Shown here: positions 35,936 to 44,860 of the stretch, one piece after another | Layout: each line of letters opens with the position of its first letter | How positions within the stretch are numbered: the first letter of the stretch is position 1 | Assembly (NCBI GenBank): GCA_958295495.1 | Contig: OY282352.1 | Coordinates: 3,536,548 to 3,600,547 of the forward strand | DNA from: an uncultured Latescibacterota bacterium | GTDB taxonomy: Bacteria; Latescibacterota; UBA2968; UBA8231 | DNA: 64,000 nucleotides | Direction: 5' to 3' | Position numbers and translations under genes: made by a program | Notes under the pieces: generated by a model | The model's input: only the letters and a program-made list of their open reading frames with translations | Told to the model about the DNA's origin: nothing | The model's database searches: none

Positions 35936-35942
35936 ATAAACC

Positions 35943-36671
35943 ATGGCGTCAAGTGAACCTTTAATGACTATCGCTTGGGAAACTCCGTCGAGCTGGCCTC
36001 GGCTCAGCGACGATGAAATCCACGTCTGGTGCGTCGATTTGGACGCGGCCGGCGAGGTGACCGCGCTCGCGGCTTGTCTGAGCGCGGACGAGCGCGAGCG
36101 GGCGGGCGGCTTGCTTTCCGGCACCCATCAGCGGCGCTTTGTGGTGGCGCGGGCCATGTTGCGCCGGCTCTTGGGGTGCTACCTCGGCCAAGCTCCTGGG
36201 GCGGTGGCTTTTTCTCGCGGCGCACACGGCAAGCCCTTTCTGCAAGAGGGGACGCTACATTTCAACGTGTCTCATACCCATGAGCTGGCTCTGTATGCGA
36301 TAGCGCGCACCCGCGAGGTCGGCGTCGATGTGGAGTGGATGCGGCCCCAAGTCGCGCACGAGCAAATCGCCGCGCGCTTTTTTTCGCAAGAGGAACAGGA
36401 GGCGCTGGCGCAGGTGCCGGCCGAGGAGCGGCGGGCAGCTTTTTACCACATCTGGACGCGCAAGGAAGCCTATGTCAAGGCGCGGGGCGACGGCATAGCC
36501 GCTGGCCTCGGGACCTTTGCGGTGTCGCTGGGGGCGGAGGCCGCGCTTTTGCGGTCGGATGAGGTGGGGCGGTGGAAGTTGGCGGCTTTGGAACCGGCGG
36601 ACGGATACGTGGCGGCTTTGTGCGGGGCTGGCATGGATTGGCGAATGCGATGCTTTCGCTGGCGGCCTTAG
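35943..36671 (+). CDS. Sfp-type 4'-phosphopantetheinyl transferase
   Basis: 242 residues. Transfers phosphopantetheine from CoA to carrier proteins. Motifs in order: GKPFLQEGTLHFNVSHTHEL, the Mg-binding VGVDVEWMRP, and FYHIWTRKEAYVKARGDGIA, all characteristic of the two-lobed Sfp/Gsp group. ATG 35943 gives a seven-residue extension before a second ATG at 35964; neither has a clear ribosome site. No NRPS or PKS gene lies in the window, so it may serve fatty-acid ACP or a distant cluster. It is divergent from the molybdenum subunit gene. Confidence 0.9.
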   Translation: MASSEPLMTIAWETPSSWPRLSDDEIHVWCVDLDAAGEVTALAACLSADERERAGGLLSGTHQRRFVVARAMLRRLLGCYLGQAPGAVAFSRGAHGKPFLQEGTLHFNVSHTHELALYAIARTREVGVDVEWMRPQVAHEQIAARFFSQEEQEALAQVPAEERRAAFYHIWTRKEAYVKARGDGIAAGLGTFAVSLGAEAALLRSDEVGRWKLAALEPADGYVAALCGAGMDWRMRCFRWRP

Positions 36672-36674
36672 AAG

Positions 36675-36713
36675 CGGCTCGCCTTCGTGTGGGTGGGCAA
36701 CGAAGGCGAGCCG
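36675..36713. terminator. Long hairpin between convergent genes
   Basis: CGGCTCGCCTTCGT (36675-36688) and ACGAAGGCGAGCCG (36700-36713) are perfect 14-bp complementary arms with an 11-base loop. It stands just after the PPTase stop and before the end of the coiled-coil gene on the other strand. No T tract follows on either strand, so it may act as an mRNA 3' stabiliser or a factor-assisted terminator. Confidence 0.65.
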
Positions 36714-36733
36714 GGGGTCGTGCGAGGCCGCGT

Positions 36734-37057
36734 TTAGAGTTTTATCACGGCGATGAGGATGCCCGTCATCGCCACCATAGTGGTGATGAGCCATTTGAAC
36801 TGGAAGTCGATGCGCTTATTGGTTTCGTCGATGCGCTTATTGGTTTCGTCGATGCGGCTGTGGATCAAGCCGATCTGTTGGTGCATGTCTTGGCGCAAGT
36901 TCTGAATTTGATGGTGCATATCTTGGCGCACGTCTTGAATTTGTTGGCGCATATCTTGGCGCATGTCCTGAATGTCCTCCCTAAGATAGGACACGCCCCA
37001 GTGAATCTCGTCGGACGCAGGGGAAGGGGTCGGGTTGGGATTGGCGGCGTCAGTCAT
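36734..37057 (-). CDS. Small coiled-coil protein with C-terminal membrane anchor
   Basis: 107 residues from ATG 37057, chosen because GAGGAGG lies 7 bases upstream; the frame also runs to 37102. After a Pro-rich start (TDAANPNPTPSPASDEIH) comes a charged coiled coil made of near-perfect repeats (QDMRQDMRQQIQDVRQDM, then IDETNKRIDETNKR). It ends with a membrane span (WLITTMVAMTGILIAVIKL). The tail-anchored coiled-coil layout resembles many small bacterial DUF1640-like proteins, but no function is known. The DNA carries a 21-base exact tandem repeat at 36808-36849, so copy number of the heptad could vary. A decayed relative lies directly upstream. Confidence 0.75.
   Translation of the reverse strand: MTDAANPNPTPSPASDEIHWGVSYLREDIQDMRQDMRQQIQDVRQDMHHQIQNLRQDMHQQIGLIHSRIDETNKRIDETNKRIDFQFKWLITTMVAMTGILIAVIKL
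36808..36856. repeat. 21-bp exact tandem repeat inside the coiled-coil gene
   Basis: CGATGCGCTTATTGGTTTCG(T) occurs at 36808-36828 and 36829-36849, with the first 7 bases of a third copy after. It encodes the heptad IDETNKR on the minus strand. Being a multiple of three, gain or loss of a unit keeps the frame. Confidence 0.9.
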
Positions 37058-37135
37058 AAAAGACCTCCTCAGGGGTGTGAGATAGGGGTAGTTTAACCCC
37101 AATATACGAAAAATGGCGTCGCCCCAACAAAATCC

Positions 37136-37185
37136 CTAAAGATAGGCTACGCCCTAGTGAATCTCGTCGGACGCAGGGTACGATG
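37136..37185 (-). pseudogene. Decayed fragment of a coiled-coil gene paralogue
   Basis: The minus strand reads PASDEIH-stop-GVAYL-stop, matching PASDEIHWGVSYL of the adjacent coiled-coil protein. DNA identity is high over about 40 bases (CTAGTGAATCTCGTCGGACG against CCAGTGAATCTCGTCGGACG). The Trp codon has become TAG. Beyond this the similarity stops. It is evidence of an old tandem duplication of the gene. Confidence 0.7.
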
Positions 37186-37248
37186 GGAAAAGTAGGCTCT
37201 GAGTCAACTATACACAGGACGAATGACGAATATATGCCGACGACAAAA

Positions 37249-37998
37249 TCAGACGATCCGCTGCGAGACCACGCCGTGCAGATCCATCTCAAAGTCGATG
37301 TCCACAACCGGCGGCCGGGCGTAGTGCCAACACACGCCGCCGCGCCGCGCTGCGCTCATCGTCGGCAGGAGAATCTCTGCGAGTATTTCCGCTAGGGGGT
37401 AGATGGTGTACACGTCAACCGCGTCGATCAGATCCCAAGTCCCGCCGAGGCCCGCGAGCCGCTCGCCCATAACCTGCGCCACATAAGCGGCCTTCTCGCG
37501 CATGGCAGCGCGCGAAGTATCGCCCGAGCGGATAATCCCCTCGGCCACGAGGCGGCCATCCCGCAACTCGCCGGCCCCGGCCACGATCAGGGTTTTGCGG
37601 TTGATCCGTTCATTGGGGATCGCGTAGGAAAAGGCATACAACGAAGGCACAGCCGGCGGATCGCACGCCGGCGCGACGTTGGTGCGAGCTACTGGATTGA
37701 GCTCGTCTAGGTACAAACCCCACGCCCGCAAAATGGCGCAGTAATCGCGGTTGAAGTCGATGAATCCCTGCATGGTAAAGGGCGCGGGCGAGCGCAGCTC
37801 CATCGCGCAGAGCGCGTCGCGGTCGCAGCCTTCCGCCACGAGATAGGCATCCACGCGCTCAAAGCCCTCGCGCCAAGGCAGCGGTTCGGCGAGCGCGACG
37901 CGGACGATCTCCCAGCCCGGCTCGGAGACGACGCCACAGGAATAGGGGTCAATGCCTTGGAGAAAGCGATAGTGTCCTTTGGGATGTGCAATCAGCAT
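37249..37998 (-). CDS. Possible two-module RidA/YjgF-like protein
   Basis: 249 residues from ATG 37998 (GAGG 5 bases upstream); the frame extends to 38043. The first half ends MQGFIDFNRDYCAILRAW followed by NPVARTNVAP and PPAVPSLYAFSYA, which resembles the RidA pattern FxxFNxxY...PxRTxV. The second half has a RidA-like opening (TLIVAGAGELRDGRLVAEGI) and the segment GTWDLIDAVDVYTIYPL. RidA proteins hydrolyse reactive imines. The match is by eye and the catalytic Arg of true RidA is not certain here. It is a stand-alone minus-strand gene. Confidence 0.5.
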   Translation of the reverse strand: MLIAHPKGHYRFLQGIDPYSCGVVSEPGWEIVRVALAEPLPWREGFERVDAYLVAEGCDRDALCAMELRSPAPFTMQGFIDFNRDYCAILRAWGLYLDELNPVARTNVAPACDPPAVPSLYAFSYAIPNERINRKTLIVAGAGELRDGRLVAEGIIRSGDTSRAAMREKAAYVAQVMGERLAGLGGTWDLIDAVDVYTIYPLAEILAEILLPTMSAARRGGVCWHYARPPVVDIDFEMDLHGVVSQRIV

Positions 37999-38392
37999 GG
38001 GACCTCGTCTTGAAAGGGACGGCAAAATTCCAACGTCGGCCACCTACGCCCTTGCGTCAAGACTTCTTTCGCGCTTGCCCCGACTCGTTTGGTCTATCCC
38101 CGGCCCTCGGTAGGCTTGCTTAGAAGTTCCTGAAAATTTATATGTATTAGGATGTCTGACTAGGCCAAACCGGCAAAAGGGTAGCCATATACGGCTAGTT
38201 ACCAACATAAAAAGGGCCGGAACATCACGTATCAATCTCGCGTCATAGCTAGCTAAAAGTTGGCACGTTGCACGTGATTTTATCGAGGGTTGCCGCGTAT
38301 CTGGAAATCAGCCAATCTGAGTTGCGTCAACAGCTATTTGGAGTTTAGAAGCTGATGTGGATAGTTGTTTTTCACTTCATTCGAGAGCAAAA
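37999..38392. other. Divergent intergenic region
   Basis: About 390 bases between the RidA-like gene (minus) and the dehydrogenase (plus). It is less GC-rich than the flanks, with AT stretches near 38130-38150. Small ORFs here lack ribosome sites and family features. No tRNA or clear promoter was identified; a TGGCACG-TTGCA word near 38261 has the wrong spacing for sigma-54. Confidence 0.5.
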
Positions 38393-39367
38393 ATGCCCTA
38401 CAAAGTCCTAATCCGCTCGGAAATCGAACCGTATCACACCATCATCCCCATGATCGAGGCACACGCCGAGATCGCGCGCTGGAATCCGCTGCACCCGCAA
38501 CCCCCGGCCGAACTCCTCCGCACCATTGAAGGCGTGTACAACTACGGCCACTACGCCTTCACAGCCGAATACATGGATCTCATGCCCGAGCTCCGCGTCA
38601 TCAGCAACTTCGGCGTAGGCATTGACCACATCGACCTCCAAGCCGCCCAAGAGCGCGGCATCCCCGTAGGTAACACGCCCAACGTCCTCGACGGCGCAAC
38701 GGCCGATATGACCTTCGCCCTCCTCTTGGCCAGCGCGCGCAACCTCATCCAAGGCGACCGCTTTGCCCGCAGCTCGGATTTTGTGGCCTACGATCCGAGC
38801 TTCATGCTGGGGCAGGAAGTCCACCGCCAAGTCCTCGGGATCATCGGGCTGGGCAGCATCGGCTACCAAGTAGCGCGCCGCGCACTGGCCTTTGACATGA
38901 CCATCTTGTACCACAACCGCCATCGCAACCCCAAGGCCGAAGCCGACCTCGGAGCGCGCTACGTCGGGCTGGACGAGCTGCTCCAGCAAGCGGATTTCGC
39001 AACCTTGAACATGCCGCTGACCGATCAAACGCGGGGCATGATTGGCCGGCGCGAACTAGGCCTGATGAAGAAGTCGGCCGTGTTGGTCAACGCCGCACGG
39101 GGGGGCGTCGTCGATCACGATGCCCTGTTGGAAACCCTGCAAAGCAACGGCCTCCACGCCGCCGCCCTCGACGTGACCGAACCCGAACCCCTCCCCCGCG
39201 ACCATCCCCTCCTAGCGCTGGACAACGTCATCATCATACCCCACCTAGGCAGCGCGACTCATCAGACGCGCCAAGCCATGGCCGAGCGATCGGTGGGCAA
39301 CCTGCTGGCCGGGTTGGAGGGCAGAGAACTTTTGAGCCGTGTCGGCAAAATAAAAGGAGAACAATGA
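38393..39367 (+). CDS. D-isomer-specific 2-hydroxyacid dehydrogenase
   Basis: 324 residues from ATG 38393; the frame opens at 38357 with an implausible leader. NAD loop [18 protein letters not shown] near residues 145-160, [18 protein letters not shown] with the catalytic Arg region, Glu in DVTEPEPLP, and the catalytic His in [16 protein letters not shown] are all present. The family includes glyoxylate, hydroxypyruvate, phosphoglycerate and lactate dehydrogenases; the length and GxGxxG type fit a glyoxylate/hydroxypyruvate reductase, but this is not certain. Its stop overlaps the trxB start as ATGA. Confidence 0.88.
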   Translation: MPYKVLIRSEIEPYHTIIPMIEAHAEIARWNPLHPQPPAELLRTIEGVYNYGHYAFTAEYMDLMPELRVISNFGVGIDHIDLQAAQERGIPVGNTPNVLDGATADMTFALLLASARNLIQGDRFARSSDFVAYDPSFMLGQEVHRQVLGIIGLGSIGYQVARRALAFDMTILYHNRHRNPKAEADLGARYVGLDELLQQADFATLNMPLTDQTRGMIGRRELGLMKKSAVLVNAARGGVVDHDALLETLQSNGLHAAALDVTEPEPLPRDHPLLALDNVIIIPHLGSATHQTRQAMAERSVGNLLAGLEGRELLSRVGKIKGEQ

Positions 39368-40299
39368 GCGCGAATCACCACTACGAGGTCGTCGTCGTCG
39401 GCTCGGGGCCGGCCGGGCTGACCGCTGCCCTGTACGCGGCGCGAGCCGACCTTTCCCCGCTCGTCTTGGAGGGCTTGCAGCCGGGCGGCCAGCTAACCAT
39501 TACCACGGACGTAGAAAACTACCCAGGCTTCCCCGACGGCATCATGGGACCCGAGCTCGTCGATCTGATGCGCCAGCAGGCACAGCGCTTTGGGGCCGAG
39601 TGCAAGTTTGAGACGGTCGCCGCGGTCAATTTGTCCAAGCGGCCCTTTGCCGTCGAAAGCGACGGCACCCAGTACACTTGCGACTCATTGATCATTGCCA
39701 CCGGCGCGTCGGCGCGCCTGCTCGGCTTGGAATCCGAGCGGCTGTTGATGGGGCACGGGGTCTCGGCCTGCGCCACCTGCGACGGCTTTTTCTTTCGCGA
39801 CAAGGAGCTAGTCGTCGTCGGCGGCGGCGACTCGGCTATGGAGGAAGGGACCTACCTGACGAAATTCGCTTCCAAGGTCACCATCGTCCACCGCCGCGAC
39901 GAGTTTCGCGCCTCCAAAATCATGCTCAAACGCGCGCAGGACAACGACAAGATCGACTTCGCAACCAACGCCACAATCGCCGAAATTTTGCAAGCCGACA
40001 GCGAGCTGGCCGTGCGCGGCGTGCTGCTGCGCGACACCCACACCGGCCAGACGCGAGAATTCTCCTGCGACGGCGTCTTCGTCGCCATCGGCCACGTGCC
40101 CAACTCCCAGCTTTTCAAGGGCGCGTTGGCCATGAGCGAACAGGGCTACATCCTCACCAACCCGGACTCGACCGCGACCGCGATCCCCGGGGTTTTTGCC
40201 TGCGGCGACGTGCAGGACGCCGTGTACCGACAAGCCGTCACCGCGGCCGGCACCGGGTGTATGGCGGCGATCGAGGCCGAGCGGTTTTTAGCGCACTAG
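39364..40299 (+). CDS. trxB: Thioredoxin reductase
   Basis: Flavoprotein that reduces thioredoxin with NADPH. 311 residues. FAD loop [19 protein letters not shown], the redox-active motif CATCDGFFF, the NADPH loop [15 protein letters not shown] with the HRRDEFRAS phosphate-binding residues, and the second FAD motif [10 protein letters not shown] are all intact. It is translationally coupled to the dehydrogenase upstream. Confidence 0.95.
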   Translation: MSANHHYEVVVVGSGPAGLTAALYAARADLSPLVLEGLQPGGQLTITTDVENYPGFPDGIMGPELVDLMRQQAQRFGAECKFETVAAVNLSKRPFAVESDGTQYTCDSLIIATGASARLLGLESERLLMGHGVSACATCDGFFFRDKELVVVGGGDSAMEEGTYLTKFASKVTIVHRRDEFRASKIMLKRAQDNDKIDFATNATIAEILQADSELAVRGVLLRDTHTGQTREFSCDGVFVAIGHVPNSQLFKGALAMSEQGYILTNPDSTATAIPGVFACGDVQDAVYRQAVTAAGTGCMAAIEAERFLAH

Positions 40300-40347
40300 G
40301 CTGTGATGGTTCCTCCGGCGCAAGCCGAAGTCCACTCCTCCGCCCTG

Positions 40348-40398
40348 CTGGATGTCACGCCTAAAGGCGCGGCGAAGCCCGCTTTCGCGGGAATGACC
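40348..40398. repeat. Dispersed REP-like element, copy 1
   Basis: About 50 bases with two small hairpins (CGCCTAAAGGCG and CCCGCTTTCGCGGG). It matches the element at 55509-55559 in nearly every position. Located between trxB and rsmA. Confidence 0.75.
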
Positions 40399-40469
40399 AA
40401 TTACGCACGACGAGCAATTATCGCACACACCCTAATCTGGACTGTGATTTGTATGATTTGGGGATTATT

Positions 40470-41300
40470 GTGAGTAAAAAAGGGCATCGGTATTCGGAGA
40501 TAACGGGTGCGGTCCACTACCCTATCCGCCCCAAGAAAAATCGCGGCCAAAACTTCCTCACCGACTCCGCCGTCCTGCGCCGAGAAGTGGCTTGCGCCGA
40601 CATTGCGACCGGGGATACGGTGCTGGAGATTGGGGCCGGAATCGGCAATCTGACGCAGTTGCTGCTGGAAAGAGCCGGGCGGGTCGTGGCGGTAGAACAA
40701 GACCGCCAGTTTGCTCCGTGTCTCAAGGAATTGCAGCGCCGACACGGGCATCTCAAGGTACTATGGGGCGATGCGTTGGCCGTGGATTTTCCGCGCTTTG
40801 ACAAGGTGGTGGCCAACCTGCCGTATCAAGCGGCCCTGCCGCTTGTCTTCAAACTGCTAAATCAGCGATTCGAGCGGGCCGTGCTCATGTTGCCCAAGCG
40901 GCTAGCCCAGCGGCTGTGCGCCACCGTCGGCCAACAGGGCTATTGTCGGATCGGAGTCGCGGTTGGGCGGCTGGCCCAAGTAGAGTGGATCGAGCAGGTG
41001 GGCAAAGACGCCTTTGTCCCCCGCCCCAAGGTCGAGAGCGCACTCGTACGCATCAAGCGCACCAAGCCCAAGTTTGCCGTGCCGTCCGAGGATTTCTTTC
41101 GGCAGGTCTTGGAAAGCCTCTTTGCCCGCCGCCAAGAGCGCGTCCAGCAGATCGTCCCCCCAGCCGCCCTCGCCAGCCTAAGCAAGAAGATCAAGCACAA
41201 ACCCGTGTACACTGTCACGCCGCGCGAGTTCGGCGAAATCACCCGCGTCTGGTGGCCGCTCACCCAGCCAACCCCGCGTACACCTCGCGCCCCCTCCTAA
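40470..41300 (+). CDS. rsmA: 16S rRNA dimethyladenosine transferase (KsgA family)
   Basis: Dimethylates two adjacent adenines in helix 45 of 16S rRNA. 276 residues from GTG 40470 (GGGG upstream); the frame opens at TTG 40449. Motifs: KKNRGQNFLTDSAV, SAM-binding LEIGAGIGNLTQLLL, VAVEQD, and catalytic NLPYQAALP. The C-terminal half is shorter on canonical residues but has FVPRPKVESALVRI. The NLPYQ replacing NLPYN/NIPYN-I/S is within family range. Its last 41 bases overlap the convergent CehA-like gene. Confidence 0.9.
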   Translation: MSKKGHRYSEITGAVHYPIRPKKNRGQNFLTDSAVLRREVACADIATGDTVLEIGAGIGNLTQLLLERAGRVVAVEQDRQFAPCLKELQRRHGHLKVLWGDALAVDFPRFDKVVANLPYQAALPLVFKLLNQRFERAVLMLPKRLAQRLCATVGQQGYCRIGVAVGRLAQVEWIEQVGKDAFVPRPKVESALVRIKRTKPKFAVPSEDFFRQVLESLFARRQERVQQIVPPAALASLSKKIKHKPVYTVTPREFGEITRVWWPLTQPTPRTPRAPS

Positions 41301-42705
41301 ACAGTTCCCGCACCTCCTCGCGCTGCTGGTCGTTGTTGTAGCGGCCATAGGTGCCGATCCACTTGAGCGACTCGTCGAGCGAGCGGAGGAAGAAGTTAGC
41401 ATCCGCCGCGCGCTCGGCCGGCGGTGCGCCGCAGCGGAAATAGCTCGGGCTCGAATGCGCGTAAATGGACTGGCCAAAGCTGTCGCGCGAATCGCCCCAC
41501 AGGCGGGCGGCAACCCAACCGTCGCGCGCGGCCCTGAAGCCGTGGCGCAATGCGCCCTCGCGCCGGCCAGCCGGCCATTCCCAGCGCTGCACGACCGCGC
41601 CGTTGACCACCAACTCGGCGCGCTCCAGCGGATAAAACGAGCTAAAGGTCACTTCGGCCTCTAATTCCGTGCCGCTCCCGCATTCCACGGTCTCGCCCAT
41701 GGGATGCTCGTCAAGTGTGAGTTGGAGAGCCGGGCCGTTGGTTATGAAGGTCCGCCCCTGTTTCATGCCCTCAATCCAGCGCGCATAGGAAAATTCCCTA
41801 TCTACTTGGACGTACACGCGGTTGTTGGAGCACACAAACCAATCCGTGCCGGTCGAGGCTGGCAGCCGTAGGCCGCAGTTGAGGAGCTTGTACCAGAGGT
41901 CGTATTCCGGATCCATCCAAAAGGGGTCGAACAGGTTGAAGGCGTCGAGCTTGCCGAGGGCCGCGGCCACCGGCGCCTCCATGCCGCGGCCGTTGTGACA
42001 CCAGATGACCAAGCCGCCCTGCTCGCGGGCGTCGTCGCAGCAAAAGCACAAAGGCGGGTAGTCCGGGTCGAATTGCCCGGCGAGGGTGTGGCCACGGCTG
42101 ACGGGCTGCACGAGGTTGCGAATGTTGAGCAACATCACGTGGCCGTAGCCAAATCCCCACGGCGAGTTGTCTCCGTAGTGGCGATTTTCCTCGCCGATGT
42201 CGAGGACGTGATGGGCGGTCGTAAATTCGTTCATCACGCCAATGGGATACTTGTTGGATGCGTAGGGCAGTTGGCGGCGGTCGAGGACGCTGACGCAGGT
42301 GACGTTGTACCCCTCGACGCTGCAATCAATCCCGAGCCGCTCGTCGGGCCGGGTCTCCTTTTCGTCGTAGTGAATGTGCGTGTTGCCCGGATACCAAGCC
42401 TCCTCTTGGGGACGGTACCAGCGGCGCAGCGGAATCTCCACCTCGACGCGGCCCTTGGCGGGCAGCTCAACGGTCGTGCGATAGGGTTCGTACTCGGTGC
42501 CGCGCTCGACCAGCACATCCGTGCGCCCCCGGCTGACCTCGACGGCAAACGCGCCATCGCAAAAGAAAAACGGCGTACCCGGGCCGCGCTTCAGCACGGA
42601 GTCCGGCGGATGGGAAAAGGTGCCCGAGGCGTTGAGGACGTGGACTTTGGCGTCTAGCGATTTACCGGAGACTTCGTCGATAATCGTGCCGTGCAGGGTA
42701 CCCAT
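41260..42705 (-). CDS. CehA/McbA-family metallohydrolase (PHP-like)
   Basis: 481 residues, no signal peptide evident. An N-terminal carboxypeptidase-regulatory-like beta domain (GTLHGTIIDEVSGKSLDAKVHVLN) is followed at about residue 110 by the metal-binding start of a PHP-type domain, WYPGNTHIHYDE. Other metal-ligand candidates are in VIWCHNGRGMEAP and STGTDWFV. CehA-type enzymes hydrolyse esters or phosphoesters of varied small molecules. The neighbouring C45 peptidase, 11 bases away on the same strand, suggests an operon of amide/ester hydrolases plus a quinone reductase. Confidence 0.75.
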   Translation of the reverse strand: MGTLHGTIIDEVSGKSLDAKVHVLNASGTFSHPPDSVLKRGPGTPFFFCDGAFAVEVSRGRTDVLVERGTEYEPYRTTVELPAKGRVEVEIPLRRWYRPQEEAWYPGNTHIHYDEKETRPDERLGIDCSVEGYNVTCVSVLDRRQLPYASNKYPIGVMNEFTTAHHVLDIGEENRHYGDNSPWGFGYGHVMLLNIRNLVQPVSRGHTLAGQFDPDYPPLCFCCDDAREQGGLVIWCHNGRGMEAPVAAALGKLDAFNLFDPFWMDPEYDLWYKLLNCGLRLPASTGTDWFVCSNNRVYVQVDREFSYARWIEGMKQGRTFITNGPALQLTLDEHPMGETVECGSGTELEAEVTFSSFYPLERAELVVNGAVVQRWEWPAGRREGALRHGFRAARDGWVAARLWGDSRDSFGQSIYAHSSPSYFRCGAPPAERAADANFFLRSLDESLKWIGTYGRYNNDQQREEVRELFRRGREVYAGLAG

Positions 42706-42716
42706 AGTGCCTCCTG

Positions 42717-43766
42717 TCAGTTGAGCGAATACGTTTCGTACGGGGCCGCGCAGGGGTTGCCGCGGCTAAGGTGCATCCGGCCTTGATCGGCTTCGATCAC
42801 CACCGAAAACACGCTCGCCCAAAAGCCGGTCTGTGGATGGTCGTTGACGTGGCGGCAGATGGAGTGCGGGTGTCGGTCGTGGTCGCGCAGAGCCTCTTGC
42901 ACCTGCGCCATGCTCACGAGCCGCTCGGGACCGAGCAACTGTTCGATGCGGCGTTGGCGCGGACCAGACTCAATCAGTTCGGGAAATTCGCGATTGATCG
43001 GCACCAGCTCCGGGTGCAGGCAGTGGTTGGTGTGGACGACGAGCTCGTCGTCGCGCAAGACGTAGATGTGGCCCAAGGTGAGTTCGAGATCGGCCGGCCC
43101 CTGCGGGGTGGCGAGGAGGATGTTGCCGGGAATGGCGCGATCGGCCCGGCGCACCGCTGCGACCGCGCCGCTGAGCGAGGTCTGTTCGTAGATGGCGCGC
43201 ACGGCAAAGTAGTGCGGAACGCCGACCGGGCGGCTGGGGGCCGGTAGGGTGTTCATGCAGACGCCCATGCCGGCGTCGTTGCAGCCGATGTACGCGATCA
43301 GGCCCGCTTGGGTGACGTTCATCAGTGCCGGCTTGCCTTCTGGGCGGCGCGTCAGCACGATTGTGAAGGGGTCGAGCGCGGGGTCGTTGTCCCAGTTCTG
43401 GGCTGCAATCGCCCGGCCCTCAACGCTGCGCTTGGGGGCGACGGCAAAGGCCGTGCAGGCCGCGTCCTCCTCCGGGCAAAGCTGGTTGCGCACCTGCAAG
43501 AGCATCAGTTCGTCGAGGGCGACGCCCGCGCCCGCGCTCATGCCGCGCAGCTCGTCGAGCATGTCGGGCGCGTACGCAGCCGCGCAATCCATACTCCGGC
43601 GGCTTATATCCATGGCGCGGGCAGGCGAGACGCGCACGGTCTTGTTGACGCGCTCTAGGGCAATGGCGGCAAAGCCGCGAATTTCGTCGCGGGCAGCCTC
43701 TCCGATCTGGCGGCCCATCTCGCGCGGCGGACCGCTCACTTCGATGTGGCGGTAACGAGTACTCAT
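42717..43766 (-). CDS. C45 (acyl-coenzyme A:6-aminopenicillanate acyltransferase-like) peptidase
   Basis: 349 residues. The Ntn-hydrolase core has the candidate nucleophile in EDAACTAFAVAPK (about residue 103), then IAAQNWDNDPALDPFTIVL, the family NWD motif, and GLIAYIGCNDAGMGVCMNTLP. Members of family C45 self-cleave before a Cys and act as amide or acyl transferases. ELMLLQVRNQL is also typical. The natural substrate is unknown. Start ATG 43766. Confidence 0.82.
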   Translation of the reverse strand: MSTRYRHIEVSGPPREMGRQIGEAARDEIRGFAAIALERVNKTVRVSPARAMDISRRSMDCAAAYAPDMLDELRGMSAGAGVALDELMLLQVRNQLCPEEDAACTAFAVAPKRSVEGRAIAAQNWDNDPALDPFTIVLTRRPEGKPALMNVTQAGLIAYIGCNDAGMGVCMNTLPAPSRPVGVPHYFAVRAIYEQTSLSGAVAAVRRADRAIPGNILLATPQGPADLELTLGHIYVLRDDELVVHTNHCLHPELVPINREFPELIESGPRQRRIEQLLGPERLVSMAQVQEALRDHDRHPHSICRHVNDHPQTGFWASVFSVVIEADQGRMHLSRGNPCAAPYETYSLN

Positions 43767-43781
43767 ATTCGCTCCTTTGGC

Positions 43782-44756
43782 TCAGGGCCGCACTTGCAAA
43801 ACGACCTTGCCGATGTTGCGGTTTTGCCGCAGGATGTCTTGGGCTTCAGCCGCGCGCTCAATGGGCAGCACGTCCTCGATCACGGCTCGCATGCGCCCGT
43901 TGATTAGCAGCGGCCAGAAGCGCTCTTTGAAGGCCGCGATGATCGCGGTTTTTTCCGCGTCTGAGCGGCTGCGCAAGACCGAGCCGATCAGACGCAGCCG
44001 CTTTCTCTGGAGTTCCAAGAGGTCGATCTGGGCCTCGGCCCCGGTCAGGACGGCGATGACTACGAGGCGGCCCCCGGACTTGAGCAGCCGCACATTGCGC
44101 GCCAAGTAGGAGGCCCCGGCGATGTCGAGGATCACATCGACCCCGTCGGTGTGGGCGAGAATGGCCTCGGCAAAGTCCCGCTCCTTGTAGTTGACCCCAA
44201 ACTCCGCGCCCAGCGCTAGGCAACACGCCACCTTGGCGTCCGTGCCGGCCGTGACGATCGCCTTGGCGCCGGCTTGGCCGCACAACTGCACCGCGGCCGT
44301 GCCGACGCCGCTGGCCCCGCCGTGGATGAGGGCGGTCTCGCCCGCTCGCAGGCCGGCTTCGCCGAACAGGTTGACAAAAGCGGTGAGAAAGACCTCGCAG
44401 ATAGCAGCTCCCCAAGTGAAGTCGCGCTCGCCGGGCAGGGGCAGCAAATGGGTGGCGGGAACGGCCACGCGCTCGGCGTACCCGCCGCCGGAGAGCAGGC
44501 CGAGGACGCGGTCGCCGGGTTGCCACTGCGTTGCGGCCGCGCCCGTGGCCGCGACCACGCCCGCCATTTCCAAGCCCATGTAGGGGGCTGCGCCCGGGGG
44601 CGGCGGGTACTTGCCGGCGCGTTGGAGGAGATCGGCGCGATTGACGGCTGTGGCATGTATATCGACGAGGACTTCGCCCGGGCCGCAGGTGGGGTCTGGG
44701 ACTTCTTGCCAGCAGAGCGAGTGGGCCGCGTCGTTAGCTACAATTATGGCTTTCAT
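43782..44756 (-). CDS. Zinc-free quinone oxidoreductase (MDR family)
   Basis: 324 residues. MKAIIV start, EVLVDIHATAVNRADLLQRAGKYPPPPGA, and the NADPH loop LIHGGASGVGTAAVQLC match the PIG3/QOR subgroup of medium-chain reductases that lack zinc. NYKERDFAEAI and DVILDIAGASYL follow. It reduces quinones or enones with NADPH. Probably co-transcribed with the C45 peptidase 16 bases downstream; the CYTH gene is divergent. Confidence 0.88.
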   Translation of the reverse strand: MKAIIVANDAAHSLCWQEVPDPTCGPGEVLVDIHATAVNRADLLQRAGKYPPPPGAAPYMGLEMAGVVAATGAAATQWQPGDRVLGLLSGGGYAERVAVPATHLLPLPGERDFTWGAAICEVFLTAFVNLFGEAGLRAGETALIHGGASGVGTAAVQLCGQAGAKAIVTAGTDAKVACCLALGAEFGVNYKERDFAEAILAHTDGVDVILDIAGASYLARNVRLLKSGGRLVVIAVLTGAEAQIDLLELQRKRLRLIGSVLRSRSDAEKTAIIAAFKERFWPLLINGRMRAVIEDVLPIERAAEAQDILRQNRNIGKVVLQVRP

Positions 44757-44860
44757 GGGCTATACTTTGACGTATTGGGAAGTGGAGCGCAAGTTTGCAC
44801 CGGCTGCGGGACGGGCGTAAATTTCAAGCCGCTTTCAACGAAACCGAAACCCGAAACAAC

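Noticed and set aside
38260..38278. Possible sigma-54 promoter TTGGCACG...TTGCA
   Set aside because: The two elements abut with no 4-base spacer, so the GG and GC are too close; no matching downstream gene requires it.
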